Source: CAYSCZ01 sp964429655
Lineage (GTDB): Bacteria; Bacteroidota; Bacteroidia; Cytophagales; Cyclobacteriaceae
Direction of reading: 5' to 3'
NCBI GenBank assembly: GCA_964429655.1
Contig: CAYSCZ010000005.1
Coordinates: 1-64,000, forward strand
Length of the DNA: 64,000 nt
A program made the translations under genes and the position numbers. The notes beneath the pieces were generated by a model. That model did not search any database and was not told where the DNA came from. It saw only the letters and a program-made list of their open reading frames with translations. Positions 34,162 through 43,164 of this stretch are shown in pieces. The number at the start of each line of letters is the position of its first letter. The first letter of the stretch is position 1.

Positions 34162-35175
34162 ATGTCCGATCTTAATAAAAAAATTGAATTATTTGGAGAA
34201 CTTGGCAACAAAATAAAGGGACTAACAGAACAAGCGTATCAAGAAATTATTACGCGGGCAAATGCCATAAATCCTTGGTTTACAGAAGAAAATATTAGAC
34301 TTGCCTTTAAAGGATTGACCCACTTTTTTGATCAGGATAACTTAAGGCATTGGCTATCCAACTACTCAATAAAGTATAGCGCTCCTAAAAATATAGGTTT
34401 GATCATGGCTGGTAACGTGCCAATGGTTGGAATGCATGACTTATTATGCGTTTTAATAACAGGAAATACCGCTACTATTAAGTACAGTAGCCAGGATACA
34501 TACCTTCCAGAAGTTATTATAAATTGGCTTTCGGAAATTGATTCAGATATCAATAGTCATGTTCGAATTGTTGATCGTATAAAAAGCGTAAATGCAATAA
34601 TTGCCACAGGTAGCAATAATTCATCCCGATATTTTAAGTATTATTTTAAACATATACCTCACTTTATTAGAAAAAACAGAACAGGAATCGCAGTACTTAG
34701 TGGTTATGAGACTAAAAATGAACTGGAAGATCTCGGCAAAGATATATTCTATTATTTTGGATTAGGTTGTAGGAATGTGTCAAAAATCTTTGTCCCAGAA
34801 CAATATAATTTTCGACACCTTAAAGATGCTTTATCACAGTTTGAGCACCTTAAAGACCATAACAAATACAGGAACAACTACGATTATCAAAAGGCAATTT
34901 TATTGGTAAATAATATTGGCCACATTGATACGGGATTTTGCATTTTTAGATTAAGCGATGAGCTGGTATCGCCGATTTCAACGATATACTATCAAGAATA
35001 TAAATCTATGAATGATCTAAAATCTTACATAGATCAGAATAAAGACAAAGTACAGGTGGTGGTAAGTAACAATAAATTTAATGTGCCTACCGTAAAATTT
35101 GGTCAGGCGCAGTTTCCTGAGTTATGGGACTATGCCGATGGGATTGACACAATCGCCTTCTTAACGGGCTTATAG
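34162..35175 (+). CDS. LuxC-like acyl-CoA reductase
   Basis: A 337-residue member of the acyl-CoA reductase (LuxC) family, related to aldehyde dehydrogenases, expected to reduce a fatty acyl group to aldehyde with NADPH. Visible pieces are NIGLIMAGNVPMVGMHDLL (residues 75-93), the nucleotide-binding NAIIATGSNNSSRYF, and YFGLGCRNVSKIFVP with a candidate catalytic Cys. The protein is shorter than classical LuxC (about 480), as usual for the Bacteroidota group. There is no luciferase or LuxD/E nearby, so the aldehyde is for another purpose. It precedes the aconitase gene by 79 bp. Confidence 0.85.
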   Translation: MSDLNKKIELFGELGNKIKGLTEQAYQEIITRANAINPWFTEENIRLAFKGLTHFFDQDNLRHWLSNYSIKYSAPKNIGLIMAGNVPMVGMHDLLCVLITGNTATIKYSSQDTYLPEVIINWLSEIDSDINSHVRIVDRIKSVNAIIATGSNNSSRYFKYYFKHIPHFIRKNRTGIAVLSGYETKNELEDLGKDIFYYFGLGCRNVSKIFVPEQYNFRHLKDALSQFEHLKDHNKYRNNYDYQKAILLVNNIGHIDTGFCIFRLSDELVSPISTIYYQEYKSMNDLKSYIDQNKDKVQVVVSNNKFNVPTVKFGQAQFPELWDYADGIDTIAFLTGL

Positions 35176-35254
35176 ATATCTGTTGTTAAGAAGACCTCGT
35201 TTGATTAGATTTAATCATATTTTAGAACAATTATCAATTTTAAAAAACCATACC

Positions 35255-38002
35255 ATGAAGAAAGACTATTTTGGCATTGTAAAGCAAATAAGCACTCCAT
35301 TAGGAACCCATAAATATTTCAGCTTAAAAGAATTAGAAAAGCAAGGGAAAAATGTTTCCAGGCTACCCTTTTCAATCAGAATATTATTAGAAAATGCACT
35401 TAGGAATTACGACGGTTTTTCTGTTACTGAAGAACACCTAAATACACTTTTGAATTGGAAAGAGACAGCCAGCGTAAAAGATATTCCTTATTCCCCTGCC
35501 AGAGTATTGATGCAAGATTTCACAGGTGTTCCTGCTGTTGTGGATATTGCTTCAATTAGATCTGAAGTATCCAGAAAAGGAAAAGATACCTCCAAGATAA
35601 ATCCCAGGGTACCAGTGGACATGATCATCGATCATTCTGTCCAGGTAGATTTTTTTGGAACTAATAATTCTTATCAAAAAAATGTGGCGTTAGAATATCA
35701 GAGAAACTGGGAACGATATAAACTTCTAAAGTGGGCCCAGCAAGCATTTGATGACTTTAGTGTCTTACCTCCCGGCATGGGAATATGTCACCAGGTTAAT
35801 TTAGAATATTTAGCCAAATGCGTTATCGAAAGAGATGGGTACCTGATCCCTGACACATTGGTAGGAACGGATTCCCACACGCCAATGGTTAATGGTATCG
35901 GCGTGCTGGGATGGGGTGTTGGAGGTATTGAAGCAGAAGCTGCCATGTTAGGTCAACCGATTAATATGATACTACCGGAAGTAGTTGGACTAAAGTTAAC
36001 GGATAAACTTCCTGAGGGGACGACCTCTACAGATTTAGTGCTAACCATAACAAAAATCCTTAGAGACTATAAAGTAGTCGGGAAATTTGTAGAAATCTTC
36101 GGTCCTGGTCTTGAAAATTTAACCATTCCGGATAGAGCGACTATATCGAATATGTCTCCCGAGTTTGGTTGTACAGATACGCATTGGCCCATTGACAATC
36201 AAACCATCGCTTACATGAAAATAACCAATAGGCCAAAAGATCATATTGAGATGGTTGAAGCTTATGCCAGAGAAAACATGCTATGGAGAGAAAAAGATGA
36301 TATTATCGAGTACACCGATGTAATTGAACTTGACTTAAGCACGATTGAGCCTACGATCTCTGGACCTAAAAGACCGCAGGATAAAATACTATTGAAAGAA
36401 GCTAAAGAAAAAATTATAAGCTTATTAAAAGATGTTCATGATAGAGAATACATTCCTGTTGATGAAAGAAATGGAGGCGATCCTCAAAAATCTGAATGGC
36501 TAAATCAGGGAGGTTCTGTGGAGATTCCGGAAAAAGTACAATCAATGAGAACGGTTCCGCTTAAAGTTGGCGATGTTAATTACAATCTAAGTGATGGGTC
36601 AGTTGTGGTGGCTGCAATAACCTCCTGTACCAATACATCAAATCCATCTGTGATGATTGGGGCCGGATTGGTCGCAAAAAAAGCAATAGAACGCGGAATT
36701 TCAGTAAAACCCTGGGTAAAAACTTCCCTGGCCCCGGGCTCAAGGGTAGTAACTGACTATCTTGAAAAATCAAGACTATTGCCGTTCTTGGAATCATTAA
36801 GATTTCATGTGGTTGGCTATGGCTGCACCACTTGCATAGGAAATTCAGGTGACATGCCGCAGCACATTCAAAAAGCTGTTATTGACCATGATCTTGTGGT
36901 AAGTTCAGTACTGTCAGGTAACAGAAACTTTGAAGCCAGAATACACCCAAACATAAAAATGAATTTTCTCGCCTCACCAATGCTTGTGGTTGCTTATGCA
37001 CTGGCTGGAAGGACTGATTTTGACATGAATATTGAGCCTTTAGGACATGATCCAAACGGTGATCCTGTGTATATGAAAGATATATGGCCCTCACCACAAG
37101 AGATCAATGAACTAATGAGTAAGGTTGTGACACCGGAAGATTATAATAAAACCTATGAAAACATTTTTGAAGGAGATGAATTCTGGGCAAATCTTGACGC
37201 ACCGTCTGGTAAGATTTATCAATGGGATGAGCAATCCACTTATATACAGGAGGCTCCTTTTTTTAAAAATATATCTGAAGATGTAAAAAACCCTGAAAAT
37301 ATAAAAGGAGCTATGGTCCTGCTTCAATTAGGGGATAGTGTGACAACAGATCACATTTCACCTGCTGGAAAATTTCTTTCAGAGCAGCCCGCGGGCAGAT
37401 ATCTGATGGATAAAGGTGTTGAGCCAAAAGATTTTAATTCTTATGGTTCAAGAAGAGGGAATCATGAAGTGATGATGAGAGGTACTTTTGCTAATGTCAG
37501 GATCAAGAATAAACTTGCAAAAAAAGAGGGAGGATGGACTACATATCACCCGACAGGTGAAGAGATGACTATTTACGATGCCGCCATGAAATACAGCCAG
37601 GAGGAATCACCTTTGGTAGTGATTGGTGGAAAAGAATATGGTTCCGGCTCCTCCAGGGATTGGGCAGCTAAAGGGACTAAGCTTCTTGGTGTCAAAGCTG
37701 TGATCGCGGAAAGTTATGAACGTATCCATCGATCAAATTTGGTCGGAATGGGTGTTTTACCAATCCAATTCACAGAAGGTGAAGGACAAGAATCATTAGG
37801 GCTTGATGGAACAGAAACCTATGACATAGAAGGCATTGATGAAAATCTAACAGCACGCAAAGAAGTGATTATAACAGCCACTAAAAATGGATCAGCCAAG
37901 ACTTTTAAAGGAATTCTAAGATTAGATTCTAGTATTGATGTTGAATACTATAAAAACGGTGGGATTTTGAATTACGTTCTTAGGAATTTTTTGAAAAATT
38001 AA
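35255..38002 (+). CDS. acnA: Aconitate hydratase, AcnA/IRP1 type
   Basis: A 915-residue monomeric aconitase converting citrate to isocitrate in the TCA cycle. The ATG at 35,255 is chosen because MKKDYFGIVKQISTPLG aligns with AcnA N-termini; the open frame to 35,183 adds an atypical basic tail. Cluster cysteines appear in AAITSCTNTSNPSVM (about residue 457) and GYGCTTCIGNSG (about 523-526); the swivel domain (about 700-870) contains GSRRGNHEVMMRGTFANVRI and GKEYGSGSSRDWAAKG. Citrate synthase lies 23 kb away, so TCA genes are scattered. Terminator immediately downstream. Confidence 0.97.
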   Translation: MKKDYFGIVKQISTPLGTHKYFSLKELEKQGKNVSRLPFSIRILLENALRNYDGFSVTEEHLNTLLNWKETASVKDIPYSPARVLMQDFTGVPAVVDIASIRSEVSRKGKDTSKINPRVPVDMIIDHSVQVDFFGTNNSYQKNVALEYQRNWERYKLLKWAQQAFDDFSVLPPGMGICHQVNLEYLAKCVIERDGYLIPDTLVGTDSHTPMVNGIGVLGWGVGGIEAEAAMLGQPINMILPEVVGLKLTDKLPEGTTSTDLVLTITKILRDYKVVGKFVEIFGPGLENLTIPDRATISNMSPEFGCTDTHWPIDNQTIAYMKITNRPKDHIEMVEAYARENMLWREKDDIIEYTDVIELDLSTIEPTISGPKRPQDKILLKEAKEKIISLLKDVHDREYIPVDERNGGDPQKSEWLNQGGSVEIPEKVQSMRTVPLKVGDVNYNLSDGSVVVAAITSCTNTSNPSVMIGAGLVAKKAIERGISVKPWVKTSLAPGSRVVTDYLEKSRLLPFLESLRFHVVGYGCTTCIGNSGDMPQHIQKAVIDHDLVVSSVLSGNRNFEARIHPNIKMNFLASPMLVVAYALAGRTDFDMNIEPLGHDPNGDPVYMKDIWPSPQEINELMSKVVTPEDYNKTYENIFEGDEFWANLDAPSGKIYQWDEQSTYIQEAPFFKNISEDVKNPENIKGAMVLLQLGDSVTTDHISPAGKFLSEQPAGRYLMDKGVEPKDFNSYGSRRGNHEVMMRGTFANVRIKNKLAKKEGGWTTYHPTGEEMTIYDAAMKYSQEESPLVVIGGKEYGSGSSRDWAAKGTKLLGVKAVIAESYERIHRSNLVGMGVLPIQFTEGEGQESLGLDGTETYDIEGIDENLTARKEVIITATKNGSAKTFKGILRLDSSIDVEYYKNGGILNYVLRNFLKN

Positions 38003-38017
38003 TTTCGCTTTATAGAT

Positions 38018-38047
38018 AAAAGCTGGTGTGAAAAGCCAGCTTTTTTT
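38018..38047 (+). terminator. Rho-independent terminator after aconitase
   Basis: AAAAGCTGG (38,018-38,026) pairs with CCAGCTTTT (38,036-38,044), with a 9-base loop and a T run. Its end overlaps the stop codon of the convergent gene, and the A run on the other side may let it act in both directions. Confidence 0.85.
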
Positions 38048-39176
38048 ATAACACTTTCACTCCTTCTTTTTTGAATAAAATTGATTGTAGTAACCTTTCC
38101 AGGTTAATCTTATCTACTACATTAATACCTTCAATGTCAATCCTCATAATATTTTTATATTTTTTCTGTTCTTCCAGTTCAAGCTGATTTTTATTATTGA
38201 GCATTTTACGCCTTAGTTCAAGTTCATCATGATTCATTACTTTCACTTTACTTCCACCAACTTCTTGAGACTTCACATCAAAAGCTATTGCTGCCAAATC
38301 TTCAAATTCGATCTCTTTGAGGTTACTTAGCTTGCCTCCACGCATACGATAATAACGAAAGGCTTTAGATGAAATCTCTATAATATAGGTTTGTAGATAT
38401 TTATTTACTATGTAATAAATATTAAAACCAAAAATACCAATCAGCAAAATTGGGAAAACGTTAAATAAATTAGAAACTTCTTTAGCACCCATTATTCCAA
38501 AACCCAAACCTGCAAGAATTAAAATTGTGAAAAGGATTACATAATGCCTGGGTCTAACCCTGTTTCTCCATTCTATAATCACAGATTTCTCAAATTTTTT
38601 CATGCTCATACCGATGGGCAATTCCGGGGGACGTTCTTCAATAGAAACAGTTTTTATTTTGACTAAACTTTTTAATCCCTCAACTAACTTCTTCGCTTCA
38701 TCTTCACTTGTATATGACATCAGATCCCAAAAGCTTTGGTCTTTCTTTTGCCAATATACATGGTAATAAGTTGTAGCATTATCGCTAGAGGTATCTCTTT
38801 CTTTCCTGTAATCAAATTTCTCAATCTCATTATAAGCGATTTCTGCAATTATCTGCTCACCTTTATAATTTTTAGAGGTGACCAATATTCTACCTTTACT
38901 ATTATCGAATACCAGCTTATGCGGACTTTCTCGTATAGAGGTCATGGTGGCTAATGCCGCGGAGGTAATAATCAGTCCTAAACCAGCAATAACAAATGAA
39001 AAAACTGGTGCTCCCTCTTCGGTATTGTGTAATGTAAAATAAAATCCTAACCCAATTAATAAGCCAAGTGCACCAACTGCCAATAATGTCCCAACGAAAC
39101 ATCCGCTTTTCCATTTTGAGGATTCAAAAAGCAATTTATTTGGATTGCTCTTATCGAATTTATAATTATAGGCCAT
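38046..39176 (-). CDS. Hypothetical membrane protein with duplicated helix-pair/PH-like halves
   Basis: A 376-residue protein, unrecognised by name. Two hydrophobic hairpins occur at about residues 28-50/58-78 and 212-230/238-258. Each is followed by a beta-rich segment of similar character: HKLVFDNSKGRILVTSKNY after the first, and YIIEISSKAFRYYRMRGGKL after the second, both resembling the start of PH-like domains. So the chain looks like two copies of helix-pair plus PH-like domain. A charged coil (ELRRKMLNNKNQLELEEQKK) lies near the C-terminus. Function unknown; membrane location is likely. Confidence 0.7.
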   Translation of the reverse strand: MAYNYKFDKSNPNKLLFESSKWKSGCFVGTLLAVGALGLLIGLGFYFTLHNTEEGAPVFSFVIAGLGLIITSAALATMTSIRESPHKLVFDNSKGRILVTSKNYKGEQIIAEIAYNEIEKFDYRKERDTSSDNATTYYHVYWQKKDQSFWDLMSYTSEDEAKKLVEGLKSLVKIKTVSIEERPPELPIGMSMKKFEKSVIIEWRNRVRPRHYVILFTILILAGLGFGIMGAKEVSNLFNVFPILLIGIFGFNIYYIVNKYLQTYIIEISSKAFRYYRMRGGKLSNLKEIEFEDLAAIAFDVKSQEVGGSKVKVMNHDELELRRKMLNNKNQLELEEQKKYKNIMRIDIEGINVVDKINLERLLQSILFKKEGVKVL

Positions 39177-39283
39177 TTTTAGTAATAATTATCTTATTCC
39201 GAAACAAGATAAAACTTATTGGGGATAAGTACAAAATAACAAATATTACAGCCCTACTAAAAGTAAAAAGGCACATAATGTTG

Positions 39284-39326
39284 TTTATCAGTTAATTAGT
39301 TCATGGTGATCTAATTAACTGATAAA
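39284..39326. repeat. Perfect 16-bp inverted repeat downstream of the PorE-like gene
   Basis: TTTATCAGTTAATTAG (39,284-39,299) and CTAATTAACTGATAAA (39,311-39,326) are exact reverse complements with an 11-base loop. The palindrome lies just beyond the bidirectional terminator, giving two stacked hairpins in about 80 bp. Confidence 0.75.
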
Positions 39327-39329
39327 CAT

Positions 39330-39366
39330 AAAAAAAGCTTATAGTTGTATCTATAAGCTTTTTTTT
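39330..39366 (-). terminator. Bidirectional-type terminator after the PorE-like gene
   Basis: A long stem, AAAAAAAGCTTATAG (39,330-39,344) with CTATAAGCTTTTTTT (39,351-39,365), has a 6-base loop, with A and T runs inside the stem on either side. It lies 15 bp after the stop at 39,381 on the minus strand. Confidence 0.85.
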
Positions 39367-39380
39367 GGAATCTGCTTCAA

Positions 39381-41294
39381 TTATTGTACCCTTATTACTT
39401 TAAATTCAGTCCTTCTATTTCTTTGTCTACCTTCAGGGGTATCATTATCTGCAATTGGCTGCTCTTCTCCAAAATATGAAATCTTCAACCTATTCTCCTC
39501 AATTCCCTTTGCGGTTATATATGCTTTTACTGATTCAGCTCTCTGCTGGGACAATTGCATATTAAAGTCAAGCGGTCCTTGATTATCGGTGTGGCCACTT
39601 ATCTCTATTTCCATTAAAGGATAATTTTCCAATAGCTCTACGATCCTATCCAACTCCAACTGGCTTTCAGGTCTTATTTCTGCATCATTGAAAGTGAAAA
39701 ATATATTGTTAAGCTCAACCTCAGCACCTTTTTCAATTGGTTTTAGCGCTATATCTTTTCTTAGCTCCTCATAGTCGGGATCTTCTTCAACCTGAAAATT
39801 ATCAGAATAAAAGAAAAAACCATCTCTACTAGCTGTCACACCATAATTTCCATCTGCCGGAAGTACAACCAGATATTCACCAGATTCTGAATTACTATTT
39901 GTAGAGGCTATTAAGTCTCCTGTTTCCAGGTTTTCAACAACAATCCATGCTTTCATTGGCTCATTTGTTTTTGAGTTGGTAACAATACCAGTAACTATTA
40001 AAGTTGCTTCCGGTCTGTATATTTCCGGCAATACACCTTGAAATAAGTCTAAGGCTCCTTCAGAGCCAGATGAGGTTCTGTTTGATGCAAAATAAGCCTG
40101 TTCGCCTGAGGCAGATACTGTTAAGAATTTTTCCTGATCTTCAGAATTGATAGACTTTCCAAGATTTTTAGGTTCACTCCATTTGTTATTTTCATTCATC
40201 GAATAAAACAAATCATATTCACCAAAACCAGGATGACCATCTGAACTAAAATATAACGATTTTCCATCTGCTGCCAGATAAGGACTTCTTTCTCCGAAAG
40301 GTGTATTAACCATTGGACCTAAGTTTGATGGCACTCCCCAGTCACCAAATTTATTTTTTTCCGTCATATAAAGATCTTGTTCTCCATATCCATTTGGTCT
40401 GTTAGAGGCAAAAATTATTTTTGTTCCATCAACTGAGATTGTTGGTTGTGATTCCCAATATTTAGTATTAACAACATTCCCCAAGTTTCTTGCTTCACTC
40501 CAATTATCACCATCAAGTTGTGCAATGTAAAGATCACAGTCACCAATTCCCTCTGGCGCATCACATTTCACAAATACAACAGTCTGGCCATTTCCACTAA
40601 ACGATGCAGCACCTGTATTTTCCAGAGAGTTAATGGGTTCAGGTAATAATTGTGGTTCTCCAAAACCTCCATTATTAAAGTCTACAAAATAAATATCTTC
40701 TCCAAAATCGTTCAACTCATCAGGATCAGGATTATCAAAACCTCCTTCCCTTTCACTGGTAAAGTATAGCCTTTTACCTGTTGGGCTAACTTGTGCTGAA
40801 TACTCATCTGATATGGTATTAATGGGAGCTAAAAGATTATTTGGTGCCTCTAACGTATCAGGAAGCTTTGACAGCTCCGCAGCACCCTCTGTATATGCTA
40901 TTTTATACTTTGCTTTATGTTGTTCTAATTCTTCGTTGGGGTTATTAGCATATTCCTTCATAAATTCCCCAAAACCTTTGATGGAATCATATTTTGACTC
41001 AAGCATATTTAATTTACTAAATGCTTGAGTGGCTTCTTTGTATTGAGTGTTATCATAATAGGCTAATCCCAGATAATACCAGGCATCAGCATAATTATCA
41101 TCAATTCTAACTGCTTTGCTTAGATTATCTATGGCAGCATCATATTTACTATCAAGATATTTTAACTTACCTTTCTCATATTTTTTAACAGCCTTATTGC
41201 TTTGAGCATCAACTGTAAAACCAATTAGTAAGCATAATACTACCAGAATGATCTGGTTAAAACCGATTAAGTTGGTGGAAGTTTTGGATTGCAT
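39381..41294 (-). CDS. PorE-like T9SS-associated protein: TPR, PD40 propeller, carboxypeptidase-regulatory and OmpA domains
   Basis: About 637 residues from the ATG at 41,294 (an ATG 27 bp upstream is possible). A signal peptide ends IGFTVDAQ. Domains in order: TPR repeats (about 35-100, YDAAIDNLSKAVRIDDNYAD), several PD40/WD40-like blades (about 175-420, RLYFTSEREGGFDNPD, KIIFASNRPNGYGEQDLYMT), a carboxypeptidase-regulatory beta-sandwich (about 435-520), and an OmpA peptidoglycan-binding domain (about 530-637, GHTDNQGPLDFNMQLSQQRA, GRQRNRRTEF). This order is that of PorE of Porphyromonas gingivalis, which links the T9SS to peptidoglycan. Similar OmpA proteins are numerous in Bacteroidota, so the T9SS role is likely but unproved. 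Confidence 0.85.
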   Translation of the reverse strand: MQSKTSTNLIGFNQIILVVLCLLIGFTVDAQSNKAVKKYEKGKLKYLDSKYDAAIDNLSKAVRIDDNYADAWYYLGLAYYDNTQYKEATQAFSKLNMLESKYDSIKGFGEFMKEYANNPNEELEQHKAKYKIAYTEGAAELSKLPDTLEAPNNLLAPINTISDEYSAQVSPTGKRLYFTSEREGGFDNPDPDELNDFGEDIYFVDFNNGGFGEPQLLPEPINSLENTGAASFSGNGQTVVFVKCDAPEGIGDCDLYIAQLDGDNWSEARNLGNVVNTKYWESQPTISVDGTKIIFASNRPNGYGEQDLYMTEKNKFGDWGVPSNLGPMVNTPFGERSPYLAADGKSLYFSSDGHPGFGEYDLFYSMNENNKWSEPKNLGKSINSEDQEKFLTVSASGEQAYFASNRTSSGSEGALDLFQGVLPEIYRPEATLIVTGIVTNSKTNEPMKAWIVVENLETGDLIASTNSNSESGEYLVVLPADGNYGVTASRDGFFFYSDNFQVEEDPDYEELRKDIALKPIEKGAEVELNNIFFTFNDAEIRPESQLELDRIVELLENYPLMEIEISGHTDNQGPLDFNMQLSQQRAESVKAYITAKGIEENRLKISYFGEEQPIADNDTPEGRQRNRRTEFKVIRVQ

Positions 41295-41505
41295 ATTTTT
41301 GGTAATATTATTGATTATCAATTTTTAAAGTATTTAATTGAATTATAATAATGCGTCTCAATTTTAGAATTTTATTTAATAAAATCAAAATTGGTTTTGA
41401 TTCGATTCGAGCCTATTTCTAAAATCAATAAATATCTTGTAAAATTAGTCAATAAATTTGATGGGTATGACAATAAATCATTCTTTTTGACCAATATTCA
41501 CTATA

Positions 41506-41811
41506 TTGGATTCTAGAACAACCTCAATTTTAAGTTACATTACCATTTTCGGTTGGATTTTGGCTTATATCATCAATCAAAAACAAAAATCCTCTGAAAT
41601 ATCATTTCACCTCAGGCAGTCATTTGGCATATGGCTTACCTGGCTTACATTTTACATCTTAGGTTTTTTAGTTGTGATGATCTATACCATAGGTTCATTA
41701 TTACTATTAATTTTATGGATTATTGGTGTTTACTACGCTTTTAGTCAAAAGCAAAAAGAATTACCGATCATTGGTAGTTTCTATCAGAAACAATTGAGCT
41801 TCATAAATTAG
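41506..41811 (+). CDS. Small membrane protein (Tic20/DUF4870-like)
   Basis: A 101-residue protein with about three hydrophobic segments: TSILSYITIFGWILAYII (5-22), FGIWLTWLTFYILGFLVVMI (40-59) and SLLLLILWIIGVYYAF (64-79). QKQKSSEISFHLRQSFGIW between the first two is the typical DUF4870/Tic20-like loop. The only available start in this frame is a TTG at 41,506; an in-frame stop lies 12 bases before it, so no upstream ATG can be used. Function unknown. The stop overlaps the convergent DUF819 gene by 4 bp. Confidence 0.7.
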   Translation: MDSRTTSILSYITIFGWILAYIINQKQKSSEISFHLRQSFGIWLTWLTFYILGFLVVMIYTIGSLLLLILWIIGVYYAFSQKQKELPIIGSFYQKQLSFIN

Positions 41812-43055
41812 GGAGAGACAAACTGCATAAGCAATCCACAAATATACGCCGCGTAAGTTCCTACGGCATACCCTAAAACAGCCAGCAATACACCAACAGG
41901 CGCAAGTGAGGGATGAAAAGCAGAAGCAACAACAGGTGCAGACGCCGCCCCACCAACATTAGCCTGACTACCTACTGCTACGAAGAAGTATGGTGCCCTT
42001 ATGATTTTAGCCACGATAAACAAGATCATTACATGAAACAAAATCCAAACTATGCCCACCAAAAATATCCCCGGGCTGCTGAAAATGGCAGTGACATCCA
42101 TTTGCATTCCTATAGTCGCTATTAAAATATAAATAAAAACACTTCCAATCTTTGAAGAGCCTACGCCCTCAAGCTTTCTGGCTTTGGTAAATGATAGGGT
42201 TACTCCGATAGCTGTGGCCACTACAACAATCCAAAAGAAAGTGGAGGTTAGACTATAACGCTCTAAGCCTGGCAAATTTGTTAGTATAAAGGGCCCCATA
42301 AAATCACCAACGAAATGTGAAAAACCTGTTGCCGCAAAAGCTACCCCAAGTATTAAAATAATATCAGGAACCTTTGGTATTTTTGTAATACTCCTCTGAT
42401 AATCTTCAATTTTAGTTTTGACCGCATCTATAGAAGAAGCATCAGCTTTTAAATATCTATCAATCATCTTATTTCGGCCAACACCTAATAATAATACAGC
42501 CAACCAGCTATTACCTACCAAGATATCAACCGTCACCATTTTTGAAAAAAGATCACCGGAGACCTGAAATACTTCTTTCATTGCTGCCTGATTAGCACCC
42601 CCGCCGATCCAACTGCCTGCTATTGTGGTCATGCCCCTCCAGACTTCATTAGGGGCAGCACCTCCTACCAAATCAGGATTTATAAATGAAAATAATATAA
42701 TCGATAAAGGACCTCCTACCAAAATACCAAAAGTGCCTGCCAAAAACATGATTAATGCTTTGGGTCCTAATTTTAATATTTCCTTTAAATCGACACTCAA
42801 GGTAAGCAATACCAAACTGGCCGGTAATAAATACCTGGAAGCAACAAAATAAAGATTTGAAACTTTACCCGAAATGATCCCAAGAGAATTAAAAATCGAG
42901 GGTAAAAAATAACAAACAAGAATGGTGGGTACTACACTGTAAAATTTTTTCCAAAATTTATTTTCAATTGAAGAGGTATAAAAGACAAATGCTAATAGTA
43001 TCATTAAGATACCAAATACAATAGCATCATTATGGATTAAAGGATTTCCGTTCAT
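41808..43055 (-). CDS. DUF819-family membrane protein
   Basis: A 415-residue polytopic membrane protein of the DUF819 (YjcL-like) family, with about ten to twelve hydrophobic segments. Motifs include LTLSVDLKEILKLGPKALIM, GPLSIILF, GSWIGGGANQAAMKE near residue 165 and VGSQANVGGAASAPVVASAF near residue 370; the two glycine-rich GGGAN/NVGGAAS loops suggest a repeat-swapped transporter core similar to secondary carriers. The ATG at 43,055 (MNGNPLIHNDAIVFG) fits the family better than that at 43,073. Substrate unknown. The divergent TonB receptor starts 110 bp away. Confidence 0.85.
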   Translation of the reverse strand: MNGNPLIHNDAIVFGILMILLAFVFYTSSIENKFWKKFYSVVPTILVCYFLPSIFNSLGIISGKVSNLYFVASRYLLPASLVLLTLSVDLKEILKLGPKALIMFLAGTFGILVGGPLSIILFSFINPDLVGGAAPNEVWRGMTTIAGSWIGGGANQAAMKEVFQVSGDLFSKMVTVDILVGNSWLAVLLLGVGRNKMIDRYLKADASSIDAVKTKIEDYQRSITKIPKVPDIILILGVAFAATGFSHFVGDFMGPFILTNLPGLERYSLTSTFFWIVVVATAIGVTLSFTKARKLEGVGSSKIGSVFIYILIATIGMQMDVTAIFSSPGIFLVGIVWILFHVMILFIVAKIIRAPYFFVAVGSQANVGGAASAPVVASAFHPSLAPVGVLLAVLGYAVGTYAAYICGLLMQFVSP

Positions 43056-43164
43056 TTTTTGAATAAAGCACAAAAAATTATATTAACACTACTTTAATAA
43101 TATGATAATTTTTTATATTCATCACTTTAAATCATTGTATAATTATCAATATCATTTTACAAGA

